The position numbers were made by a program, and so were the translations under genes. From Maribacter orientalis (GTDB taxonomy: Bacteria; Bacteroidota; Bacteroidia; Flavobacteriales; Flavobacteriaceae): a stretch of DNA of 64,000 bases. The notes under the pieces were generated by a model, which was not told the origin of the DNA, did not search any database, and saw nothing but the letters and a program-made list of their open reading frames with translations. Where the stretch lies: contig NZ_FNZN01000002.1 in assembly GCF_900109345.1 (NCBI RefSeq), positions 620,001 through 684,000 of the forward strand, written 5' to 3'. Below, piece by piece: positions 55,973 through 62,921 of the stretch. The first letter of the stretch is position 1. The number at the start of each line of letters is the position of its first letter.

Positions 55973-57019
55973 ATGAGTGCGAAAAAGGAACTTAATGAGT
56001 TAAATGTTATTGATGTAGTCAAAGATATTGCCAACAGGCTAAAGGTTGATTACCAAGAAGAGAACAATGAAATTTGTATGGATATGCCTGAAGAAGTAGG
56101 TACAGGCCATATTAAAGCAATTACTTTTTCTCATGGTGTAGGTGTCATGGATGTTGACATACGTCTAAAGAAAGAAGTGAGATTTGTTCTCAACCAGTCT
56201 TTAGTAAAGCCTCTTGAGATAATTTTTAATAGAGAGACAACTTTATTACACGAGTTTGAAGGTCAAGAAAAACAAACGGAAATAAAGCATTTAGAGAGCG
56301 CCATATTTTCATGTAATAGTAAATATGCCAATGTGCTAACCTTAAAAGCGAATGAGCCCATATGTTTTTTTAATCTTGAAATAAACAGAAAACTCTTTGA
56401 AGAAAAAATAGAATCATTTCTTCCTGAAATGAATGAAGACCTAGAAGGCCTTTTTAGAGACGTTAACGGTATCAACCTCTTTTTTCATAAAGATCATTAT
56501 AGCCTAGACATTGCTAAATGCATCGAAGAAATAAATGAATCTGAAGACTCAGGGTTTACCAAAAGTGTATTCAGTGAAGGTAAATGTTATGAAGTACTCG
56601 CGCATCATTTGCGCCAATATGTAGATGATTCTTCACCTGATGAAAAGCGAACAATTTTAAGACAATCTACTGTAGTAAAAATAGAAGAAGCTGCAAATAT
56701 GATAGATGATACTTTAGAACAAGCTACCAGTATCCTTAATTTATCAAAAAAAGTAGGCCTAAATCAAAACACTTTACAGAATGGTTTTCAAAGTCTATTT
56801 GGCCTGTCGGTTAAAGAGTATACTCAAAACAAAAGAATGGAATTGGCTCGCCATTTAATGGAAACAACCACCTTGAACATCACAGAAATTACCTATAGAA
56901 TCGGAATTAATTCTAGAAGTTATTTTTCTAAATTATTTAAAGAGCGATATGCTATGACCCCTAAACAATATGTTCAAAAATTAGCATCCAATAATGAGGG
57001 CAAAACTGAAACCATATAA
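55973..57019 (+). CDS. AraC-type transcriptional regulator (first of a tandem pair)
   Basis: 348 residues. The N-terminal sensory part (about 1-240) has no cupin motif I can name. The C-terminal AraC helix-turn-helix pair (about 250-340) holds KKVGLNQNTLQNGFQSLFGLSVKEY and ITEITYRIGINSRSYFSKLFKERYAMTPKQY. It shares layout and segments such as FSHGVGVMDVDIRL with the downstream gene (FNWGISLIDFDILL), so they are paralogues. A palindrome precedes it. Confidence 0.85.
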   Translation: MSAKKELNELNVIDVVKDIANRLKVDYQEENNEICMDMPEEVGTGHIKAITFSHGVGVMDVDIRLKKEVRFVLNQSLVKPLEIIFNRETTLLHEFEGQEKQTEIKHLESAIFSCNSKYANVLTLKANEPICFFNLEINRKLFEEKIESFLPEMNEDLEGLFRDVNGINLFFHKDHYSLDIAKCIEEINESEDSGFTKSVFSEGKCYEVLAHHLRQYVDDSSPDEKRTILRQSTVVKIEEAANMIDDTLEQATSILNLSKKVGLNQNTLQNGFQSLFGLSVKEYTQNKRMELARHLMETTTLNITEITYRIGINSRSYFSKLFKERYAMTPKQYVQKLASNNEGKTETI

Positions 57020-57182
57020 TTTAGTTTCTAAAAACTACCCGTTTAAAATCACAATTTTTTAACATTTTCGATAATCTTAAAAGTACCCATTTGTGTTAAT
57101 TAACATTTCATAACTGTTAATGCAATTATTTGATTTCCTGTTTTTTTGCATTTACGTTTTAAGCGTAGAGGACAATTAGACA

Positions 57183-58217
57183 ATGAAAGAGTTATTAATA
57201 AAGGGTTCTAATCCAAAATCGATATTTTCCCAAATACAGTCATGTATTGATGCTGATATGAGAGAAGATTGGGGTGAAACCGTATTGACTTTTAATAATG
57301 CAATTGGAAAAGGCACCCTACGGACAATAAGTTTCAATTGGGGAATTTCTCTTATTGATTTTGACATACTACTTAATGACGACACTACACTCATTTTTGA
57401 TAATGATGAATTATCACCAATAGAGTTCATTTTTATAACACAAGGTTATTTCAATTATAGCGAAAATAACAGCGGTTCTTATACTACTCTAGAGCAATTT
57501 CAAAATACCATAATATCACCTAAACGTAGTTCTAAAAAAACCTTCCTATTTCCAAAAAGTGTGCATTTAAAGGTCAATTTTATTAGAATAAACCGCAAGG
57601 AGTATTTAAAAAAGAAAAACAACAACGTCTGTTATTTAAATGACTTATTAGTGAAATTGTTCAACGATAAAATTGGCGATACAGCGTACCAGCATGGTGG
57701 CAATTTTAGCCTAAGAATTGCAGATGAAATTAAACTTTTAAACAGCATTCAAGATAGCGGTATGTTACGATCGCTTTCTATAGAAGGTAGACTCTGTCTC
57801 ATATTATCGCTGCAGTTATTGGAACATAAAAATTTTGAAGAAAAAATGAATTTACCCGAAGCAATTTCTAAAAATGATATCGCTAAAATTCATAAGCTAA
57901 CAACTTATATTTTAAACCACATCTCTGAAGATATCTCTATAACCATCTTAAGCACAGAATCTGGTTTAAGCCCAAAAAAACTTCAACTAGGATTTAAAAT
58001 ATTATTTTCAAAAACAGTAAATGAATACATACGGCAATTGAAATTAGAGATTTCAAGAGACTATCTTAAAAACACTGATTTATCGGTTTCTGAAATTGTT
58101 TATTCCATTGGCATAAAGAGCAGAAGCTATTTTTCTAAAATTTTCTATGAAGCCTATGATATTCTTCCCACTGATTATAGAAAACATTTAAGGAATAAGA
58201 AATCCTCATTAATCTAA
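57183..58217 (+). CDS. AraC-type transcriptional regulator (second of a tandem pair)
   Basis: 344 residues with the same layout as its upstream neighbour: an N-terminal region of about 240 residues and a C-terminal AraC domain with TESGLSPKKLQLGFKILFSKTV and VSEIVYSIGIKSRSYFSKIFYEAYDILPTDY. It is about a quarter to a third identical to the first gene by eye and has its own 163-base promoter region. The effector is unknown. Its last four bases overlap the convergent SRAP-family gene. Confidence 0.85.
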   Translation: MKELLIKGSNPKSIFSQIQSCIDADMREDWGETVLTFNNAIGKGTLRTISFNWGISLIDFDILLNDDTTLIFDNDELSPIEFIFITQGYFNYSENNSGSYTTLEQFQNTIISPKRSSKKTFLFPKSVHLKVNFIRINRKEYLKKKNNNVCYLNDLLVKLFNDKIGDTAYQHGGNFSLRIADEIKLLNSIQDSGMLRSLSIEGRLCLILSLQLLEHKNFEEKMNLPEAISKNDIAKIHKLTTYILNHISEDISITILSTESGLSPKKLQLGFKILFSKTVNEYIRQLKLEISRDYLKNTDLSVSEIVYSIGIKSRSYFSKIFYEAYDILPTDYRKHLRNKKSSLI

Positions 58218-58906
58218 TCTTCAGGGCACTCATTTGTCATCAACATAGTGTCGTAAGAAATATCTTGATTGAAAAGACTTTTTGCAATGGGTTTTATCTG
58301 TAATTCTGTGGTGTGAGATGATTTCAATATTGCCTTAACTTGGTAAGATTCTGTACTATCAGATAGCCAGGCGGCCTTATCTTGATGGTTGATAATAATG
58401 GGCATGAAATCAACTAAGTTCTGATAATCCACCATTTCATTTTCAAGTGGCCCTGTTAGTATAGCGCAAGTGATAAATCCATCTTCCAACACGGTATAAA
58501 TACCCGCTAGATAAAACATCTTCTCATTTTTCGGACTTATGAAATAAGGATATATCTCCCCATTTTTTAAAACGGAGGTAAAGAACCCAGTTACAGGTAT
58601 TATGCAACGACCATTACTGAGAGTATCACGATACCATAACTCAGAATCTAAAGAGGCAGAATTAATATTAAGTGTATTGGTTAATTTTTGAAACAATTCC
58701 CAATCATCAATGTAACTATTCGGCAGTAAACCCCATATGGCTAGAGAAATAACCTCTGAATCTACCATTGTAATAATGGGTATTGAAACTTCATCTAATC
58801 CACTTATAACAACTTGAGGAGTATAAAAGTTGGGGTACTTGAACAAAGCATTTACATCTAGCTCTATCTCCTTCATCTCTGCTGTATTTGAAATTTTAAA
58901 ATACAT
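58214..58906 (-). CDS. degenerate SRAP (YedK/HMCES) family protein lacking catalytic cysteine
   Basis: 230 residues. Overall layout is SRAP: an N-terminal domain with LAIWGLLPNSYIDDW, RCIIPVTGFF and FMPIIINHQDKAAWL. The key residues of abasic-site crosslinking enzymes are lost. Position 2, normally Cys (MC), is Tyr (MY); a single G-to-A change turns TGT to TAT. The usual NAR segment reads NIN (80-82). The Glu of GFFEW is Thr110 in GFFTS. It therefore probably cannot form the thiazolidine bond with DNA. Function may have shifted or the gene may be decaying. Confidence 0.78.
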   Translation of the reverse strand: MYFKISNTAEMKEIELDVNALFKYPNFYTPQVVISGLDEVSIPIITMVDSEVISLAIWGLLPNSYIDDWELFQKLTNTLNINSASLDSELWYRDTLSNGRCIIPVTGFFTSVLKNGEIYPYFISPKNEKMFYLAGIYTVLEDGFITCAILTGPLENEMVDYQNLVDFMPIIINHQDKAAWLSDSTESYQVKAILKSSHTTELQIKPIAKSLFNQDISYDTMLMTNECPED

Positions 58907-59121
58907 ATCAATCTTTAGCTTTTATGAAGCAAGTTCGCTAAATATCATGATAGCTATTATTGCAGAACAACAAAAAGCTAACCCATTAAAAATAAGTAGA
59001 TTATTATATAATTTGCATGCATGTTTTATAACCCTCCAATCTATTCATTCTGTGTTTTGAATTACCTTATATCCCTATTAAAAAAGAGCTTATTCTACCC
59101 ATTAATGAATTCTTTAGGCAT

Positions 59122-59147
59122 AAAAAAAGAGGCCTAAAAGACCTCTT
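59122..59147 (-). terminator. rho-independent terminator after PA2169-family gene
   Basis: On the reverse strand AGAGG and CCTCT form the stem, followed by seven T. It lies just after the stop of the gene at 59169. Confidence 0.65.
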
Positions 59148-59168
59148 TATGTAAAACTAAAAAAGATT

Positions 59169-59618
59169 TTATCTTAAATCTTCTAACATTCTAATGTTGG
59201 CAAGACCATTTTCAATAGCTTCTTTTTGACCTCTTAATATACTTGCAGTTGTTGTCGGCAAAGAAGTATCTTCTAAAACCTCTTTATACTCTTCCACTGC
59301 AGCTTTTTCACCTCTAATTGCTTCTGCTAACATTGCTTCTGCACTATCTAATGAGAATAACGCCTTTACATCCATCCAAGCTCTATGTGCCTTGCCGGTA
59401 ATGCTATCACCTTTGTCTATATTCTGACCTAAATAAGATATTTCTGCTTTTAACTCATGTCCAAAATCATATCGCTGTTTCGCCTTGTTTTCGAAAAAAG
59501 ATTTTAGTTGCTTATGGTCTGTGTTTTCTGCTGCTTTTTTGAAACCTTTTTCAGCATCATATGTTTTTTCTAAAAGGTCATTTAATTTTTCTCCTATTAC
59601 TTCTGTATATGTATTCAT
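59169..59618 (-). CDS. PA2169 family four-helix-bundle protein
   Basis: 149 residues, all alpha-helical and ferritin-like (DUF2383). Helix motifs include LNDLLEKTYDAEKGFKKAAEN and AEAIRGEKAAVEEYKEVLED, with regularly placed Glu residues that could bind metal. Such proteins turn up with general-stress genes. It stands alone at the left end of a stress-related stretch that continues with DUF2945, Dps and YtxH. Confidence 0.85.
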   Translation of the reverse strand: MNTYTEVIGEKLNDLLEKTYDAEKGFKKAAENTDHKQLKSFFENKAKQRYDFGHELKAEISYLGQNIDKGDSITGKAHRAWMDVKALFSLDSAEAMLAEAIRGEKAAVEEYKEVLEDTSLPTTTASILRGQKEAIENGLANIRMLEDLR

Positions 59619-59669
59619 TTTATATTCTATTACATTCCGTGATTCATTATTTAAAGATGTTAATCACAT

Positions 59670-59912
59670 TTACATCTTATAAAATTTATTCCTATTCTTA
59701 AATTCTTCTAATTTTCTCTTTAACTCGCCAATATCTTTAACTTCAGATTTCTTTGAATAGATTAACACCTGCTTCACATCTATTTCACAGAATGCATCCT
59801 CCTCATTAATACTAGAATTGTCGACCGAAGTATTCGCTATATAATCCCTAATTAATAAACCGATAAAACTGGAAGCAATTAGTATTGAAATTCCCGTGAA
59901 TAATTCTATCAT
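59670..59912 (-). CDS. small membrane-anchored protein of unknown function
   Basis: 80 residues with one N-terminal hydrophobic helix (about 3-22, FTGISILIASSFIGLLI) and an acidic-to-basic cytoplasmic tail ending in a charged helix (DIGELKRKLEEFKNRNKFYKM). It has no recognised family. It is 51 bases upstream of the PA2169 gene on the same strand and preceded by a tandem 17-bp repeat. Confidence 0.55.
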   Translation of the reverse strand: MIELFTGISILIASSFIGLLIRDYIANTSVDNSSINEEDAFCEIDVKQVLIYSKKSEVKDIGELKRKLEEFKNRNKFYKM

Positions 59913-59924
59913 AACTACTATTTT

Positions 59925-59958
59925 AATAACATCGAGTCAAAAATAACATCGAGTCATT
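59925..59958. repeat. tandem 17-bp direct repeat
   Basis: AATAACATCGAGTCAAA at 59925-59941 is followed immediately by AATAACATCGAGTCATT at 59942-59958, identical over the first 15 bases. It lies 13 bases upstream of the small membrane-protein start on the reverse strand. It could be a paired binding site or a recent slippage duplication. Confidence 0.6.
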
Positions 59959-60123
59959 AAATTTTTTGCCTTAATACATTTTACCATTAACTCCTTTGAT
60001 TTGGGTTAATCTTGATGATTTTTGGATTAAAAAAAAGAAGTGACAGCTACAATATTTCTAATTTGATTATAGAAATTGTACCCAACAATTAGTTCTCAAG
60101 TTTGTGACCTTATTTACAAGAAA

Positions 60124-60165
60124 AATTCCATCACTGGTTCTCCAAAATCTAGTAGTGATGGAATT
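60124..60165 (+). promoter_or_regulatory. perfect 12-bp inverted repeat in the leader of the DUF2945 gene
   Basis: AATTCCATCACT (60124-60135) and AGTGATGGAATT (60154-60165) are perfect inverted copies around 18 bases, ending 23 bases before the ATG at 60189. No T-tract follows. In RNA it would form a stable stem just before the ribosome binding site; in DNA it could be an operator. Confidence 0.5.
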
Positions 60166-60188
60166 CACAGACATAAAATCCATATGAT

Positions 60189-60401
60189 ATGATACGAAAA
60201 GGCACATTAGTAAAATGGTCATGGGGCAATGGCTCAGCTGAAGGTAAAGTTGAAGAAACGTATACCTCTAAAATCGCCAAAACCATTAAAGGAAATGAGG
60301 TGACTCGAAACGGAGAGAAAGGCAATAAAGCTTTATATATTAAACAAGATGATGGCGATTATGTTCTTAAAAGTGAAAATGAAGTAGAGCGAGTAGATTA
60401 A
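60189..60401 (+). CDS. DUF2945 (hypervirulence-associated TUDOR-like) protein
   Basis: 70 residues of the DUF2945 family: GTLVKWSWGNGSAEGKVEETY at the N-terminus, then GNKALYIKQDDGDYVLKSENEVE. The fold is a small beta-barrel (Tudor-like). Family members are widespread in bacteria and fungi, often with stress genes; function is unknown. A perfect inverted repeat lies in its leader. Confidence 0.9.
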   Translation: MIRKGTLVKWSWGNGSAEGKVEETYTSKIAKTIKGNEVTRNGEKGNKALYIKQDDGDYVLKSENEVERVD

Positions 60402-60571
60402 ATGATTTTATTTAATCTTAAATCTGTAAAAGAATTAATAACTGAATTCCACCACTTTTTAGGTTTTTTATAAAGCCTATTTGAAATGGATTGCATTACA
60501 ATTTTATTGGAACGGCGATAATTGAAAATGATATAATTGATATCTTTCACTTCAACTTTTTACGATAGCTT

Positions 60572-61174
60572 ATGAAAGGATCACCAATGTTAATATGTAT
60601 ACCCGACATAAGTGGTTTTACAGAATTTATGAGTGAAACCGACTTCGAGTTAAGCTCAAAAATAATTCCGGCGCTATTGAACCAGATAATTTACACCAAT
60701 GAAATCGGACTTAAAGTTTCTGAAATTGAAGGGGATGCGGTTCTTTTCTTTAAAACTGGAAAGATGCCAAGCTTAGAAGCATTAATTAATCAATGTAGAA
60801 TATTCTACACCGAATTTTATAAAGAATTACAAGCACTCCGCGTAAAACATAAAAATGACAAAGATTCTGAAACCATACCTGAAATATTAGGACTAAAAAT
60901 AATCTTGCATTATGGTAAAGAAATTGCTTTGACCAAAGTTGGAAATAGCATCAAACTATTTGGTGAAGACTTGATCGTTGCCCACAAGCTTTTGAAGAAT
61001 AAGATAAGAATGAGTGAATACTTGCTTTTAACTGAAGGCTTGACCGATTACTACAAAGAAAATAATTTAGATGATCAGTTCGATTGGGGTTCATTAAAAC
61101 AGAATTCTATAGAATACGATCATGTTGGGGCAATAAACTACTCTTATATTAATTTAAAGCCACTAGTTAAATAA
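60572..61174 (+). CDS. DUF2652 protein (class III cyclase-like fold)
   Basis: 200 residues. The start (MLICIPDISGFTEFMSETDFE) and KVSEIEGDAVLFFK resemble the two metal-binding aspartate segments of class III nucleotide cyclases (DISGFT and GDA). A central segment, PEILGLKIILHYGKEIALTKVG, completes the core. Full catalytic residues for cyclase activity cannot be confirmed, so it may be a non-cyclising relative. It lies within the stress-related stretch. Confidence 0.8.
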   Translation: MKGSPMLICIPDISGFTEFMSETDFELSSKIIPALLNQIIYTNEIGLKVSEIEGDAVLFFKTGKMPSLEALINQCRIFYTEFYKELQALRVKHKNDKDSETIPEILGLKIILHYGKEIALTKVGNSIKLFGEDLIVAHKLLKNKIRMSEYLLLTEGLTDYYKENNLDDQFDWGSLKQNSIEYDHVGAINYSYINLKPLVK

Positions 61175-61286
61175 CCTCATTTTACGTAACGTTAAATAGT
61201 GTTAATGGATCGACAAAAATCGCTTCTGAGTCAATAAAACTTACCTGAGACAATTACCTTTATAGTAGAATTTAAAACATATTATA

Positions 61287-61754
61287 ATGAGCTATTTAGA
61301 TATAAAATCGAAAGATATAGAACCAATCGTAAAGGAATTAAATACGTTGTTGGCAGATTACAATTTATATTATCAAAACTTAAGAGGTTACCACTGGAAT
61401 GTTTCAGGGAAAAACTTTTTCGACTTACACATTAAGTTTGAAGAGCTATATACCGATGCCAGAATTAAAATTGATGAAATTGCAGAACGTATTTTAACGT
61501 TAAGACATAACCCAACAAGTGAGTTTTCAAAGTATTTTGAAATGTCATCTATTAAGGAAACTTCTTCGCTTATTTTAGATACTGAAATGGTAAAGCATAT
61601 TCTTGACCAACATGAGATTTTGCTTAAACAGATGAGCAAAGTGGTAAAAAAAGCTGAAGCTGCTGGAGATGAAGGTACAATCGATATGATCGGTGGTTAC
61701 ATTGGAAGTATCGAAAAAGTTAGTTGGATGCTTGATGCCTGGACTAAAGAATAA
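61287..61754 (+). CDS. dps: Dps family ferritin-like DNA-binding protein
   Basis: 155 residues. The ferroxidase ligands His36, His48, Asp63 and Glu67 are present with the spacing of Listeria Dps (YHWNVSGKNFFDLHIKFEELYTDARIKIDEIAERI, quoted in parts). It stores iron and guards DNA against peroxide and starvation. The N-terminus is short, so DNA binding may be weak. It is followed by a bidirectional terminator. Confidence 0.95.
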   Translation: MSYLDIKSKDIEPIVKELNTLLADYNLYYQNLRGYHWNVSGKNFFDLHIKFEELYTDARIKIDEIAERILTLRHNPTSEFSKYFEMSSIKETSSLILDTEMVKHILDQHEILLKQMSKVVKKAEAAGDEGTIDMIGGYIGSIEKVSWMLDAWTKE

Positions 61755-61773
61755 TTATTTAATAAACCTAATT

Positions 61774-61804
61774 AAAAAAACCTCTTAGTTAAGAGGTTTT
61801 TTTT
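61774..61804. terminator. bidirectional rho-independent terminator
   Basis: AAAACCTCTTA and TAAGAGGTTTT form the stem around a short GT loop, followed by T on the right and A (T on the reverse strand) on the left, serving dps and the convergent operon. Confidence 0.85.
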
Positions 61805-61848
61805 GTTTTTTCCTGATAGCTAAAAAAGTCCCTTGACATTAATCAATA

Positions 61849-62043
61849 CTACTTGACTATTTTTCGCAATAAATAAAGCATACCGAATTTCTTTGCTGCG
61901 GAAAATGCTGTAGACACCCAATTATATGGGCTCAAATCTTCTTGAACATCTTGTTTCAATCCTTTAAGCTCCTCTAAAGCAATTTCACGCTCTAACTTTA
62001 AGCGTTTTAAATTATACTCTATTTCATCAAAATTCTTGTACAT
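61849..62043 (-). CDS. small conserved hypothetical protein of the YtxH operon
   Basis: 64 residues. A charged N-terminal helix (YNLKRLKLEREIALEELKGL) is followed by a stretch, WVSTAFSAAKKFGMLYLLRKI, that could be a weak amphipathic membrane helix. Six bases separate it from the holin-like gene. Small proteins of this form travel with YtxH and holin-like genes in flavobacteria (possibly DUF6327). It is the last gene of the operon. Confidence 0.7.
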   Translation of the reverse strand: MYKNFDEIEYNLKRLKLEREIALEELKGLKQDVQEDLSPYNWVSTAFSAAKKFGMLYLLRKIVK

Positions 62044-62049
62044 AAATAT

Positions 62050-62397
62050 TTAGCTAAAAAATTTAACCGATAGTTTTTTCACAAGCATATTATCAATCTT
62101 TCTTCTAAAAATATACGCTATAATCAATAACACAATAAACAAGGCTCCGGCAATTAAACATGCAGCAACCATGCTTTCAAGTATATTTCCTAAATAAATA
62201 ATACCAGCAACAGTTAAGAATATAAGTGCCAAAAAACCAAGACCACCTATAACTGCCATTTTCAGCAGCATACCGGTGGTCATTGTCAATTGTTGAAACA
62301 CTTTTAGTCTATAATACTCTTGAGTTTTCTTATAGTATACCTCGCCTACGTCAATAGCCTTATTAGAGGTTTCGTTAAGTGAATCAATAATTCCCAT
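62050..62397 (-). CDS. holin-like/phage-holin-family membrane protein
   Basis: 115 residues with two transmembrane helices (about 46-68 and 72-95: LLKMAVIGGLGFLALIFLTVAG; AACLIAGALFIVLLIIAYIF) and a basic C-terminus. The family name comes from phage, but such genes are common in stress operons of non-phage origin. It begins directly after the YtxH stop codon and is followed by the small conserved protein. Confidence 0.8.
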   Translation of the reverse strand: MGIIDSLNETSNKAIDVGEVYYKKTQEYYRLKVFQQLTMTTGMLLKMAVIGGLGFLALIFLTVAGIIYLGNILESMVAACLIAGALFIVLLIIAYIFRRKIDNMLVKKLSVKFFS

Positions 62398-62730
62398 CTA
62401 TACTGTTTTCTGTAATTTCTTATTTTTTGACTTCAATTCAGCCAATTTCTTCTCTAATGTTGAAATTACATCTTCGGTCTTATAACTTAAATCAGAAACT
62501 AAAGACTCTACTCTGGTGTCTAATGTTTCTCTTTCGTCCGTAACCCTTGACGCAACTCTGTTTTTTAAATCAATTGCGCTTTCTGTAAAATTATCTCTCG
62601 TTGCCGCTGCTTGATCCGCAATTAATTTTCTTGTATTCTCACCTTTATCCGGTGCATAAAGAATTCCTAATGCTGCTCCTATAGCAGAACCTGCAATAAT
62701 AGCTAGTAATGTATTTCCGCTGTTGTTCAT
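62398..62730 (-). CDS. YtxH domain protein
   Basis: 110 residues from the ATG at 62728-62730, where MNNSGNTLLAIIAGSAIGAALGILYAPDKGENTRKLIADQ begins; an upstream extension is rejected. The glycine-rich N-terminal helix and the P(D/E)xGxxTR segment are YtxH hallmarks; a coiled tail follows. YtxH is a general-stress membrane protein in Bacillus. It is the first gene of the three-gene operon. Confidence 0.88.
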   Translation of the reverse strand: MNNSGNTLLAIIAGSAIGAALGILYAPDKGENTRKLIADQAAATRDNFTESAIDLKNRVASRVTDERETLDTRVESLVSDLSYKTEDVISTLEKKLAELKSKNKKLQKTV

Positions 62731-62921
62731 ATTTATAAATTTATGATTAAACTTTTTCTTAAATAACGTAGAATCAACTTCTACCATCACAAAGGTGATC
62801 TATTTTTCTATCATAGCTTAACTCTATACCATGAAATATTAACGGTAATAAAGGCCTAAAAGGGTTAAGAATAAAATGAAACGAATTAATGGAACACAAG
62901 CATATCTCATAAATTTGCTTC

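Noticed and set aside
62050..62397. Holin-like gene as sign of a prophage
   Set aside because: No phage structural, integrase or lysis genes are nearby; its neighbours are YtxH and stress genes, a common chromosomal arrangement.
62910..62917. TAAATTTG as a promoter for the aldehyde dehydrogenase
   Set aside because: It matches the -7 consensus but ends only four bases before the ATG, which would leave essentially no leader; probably coincidental.
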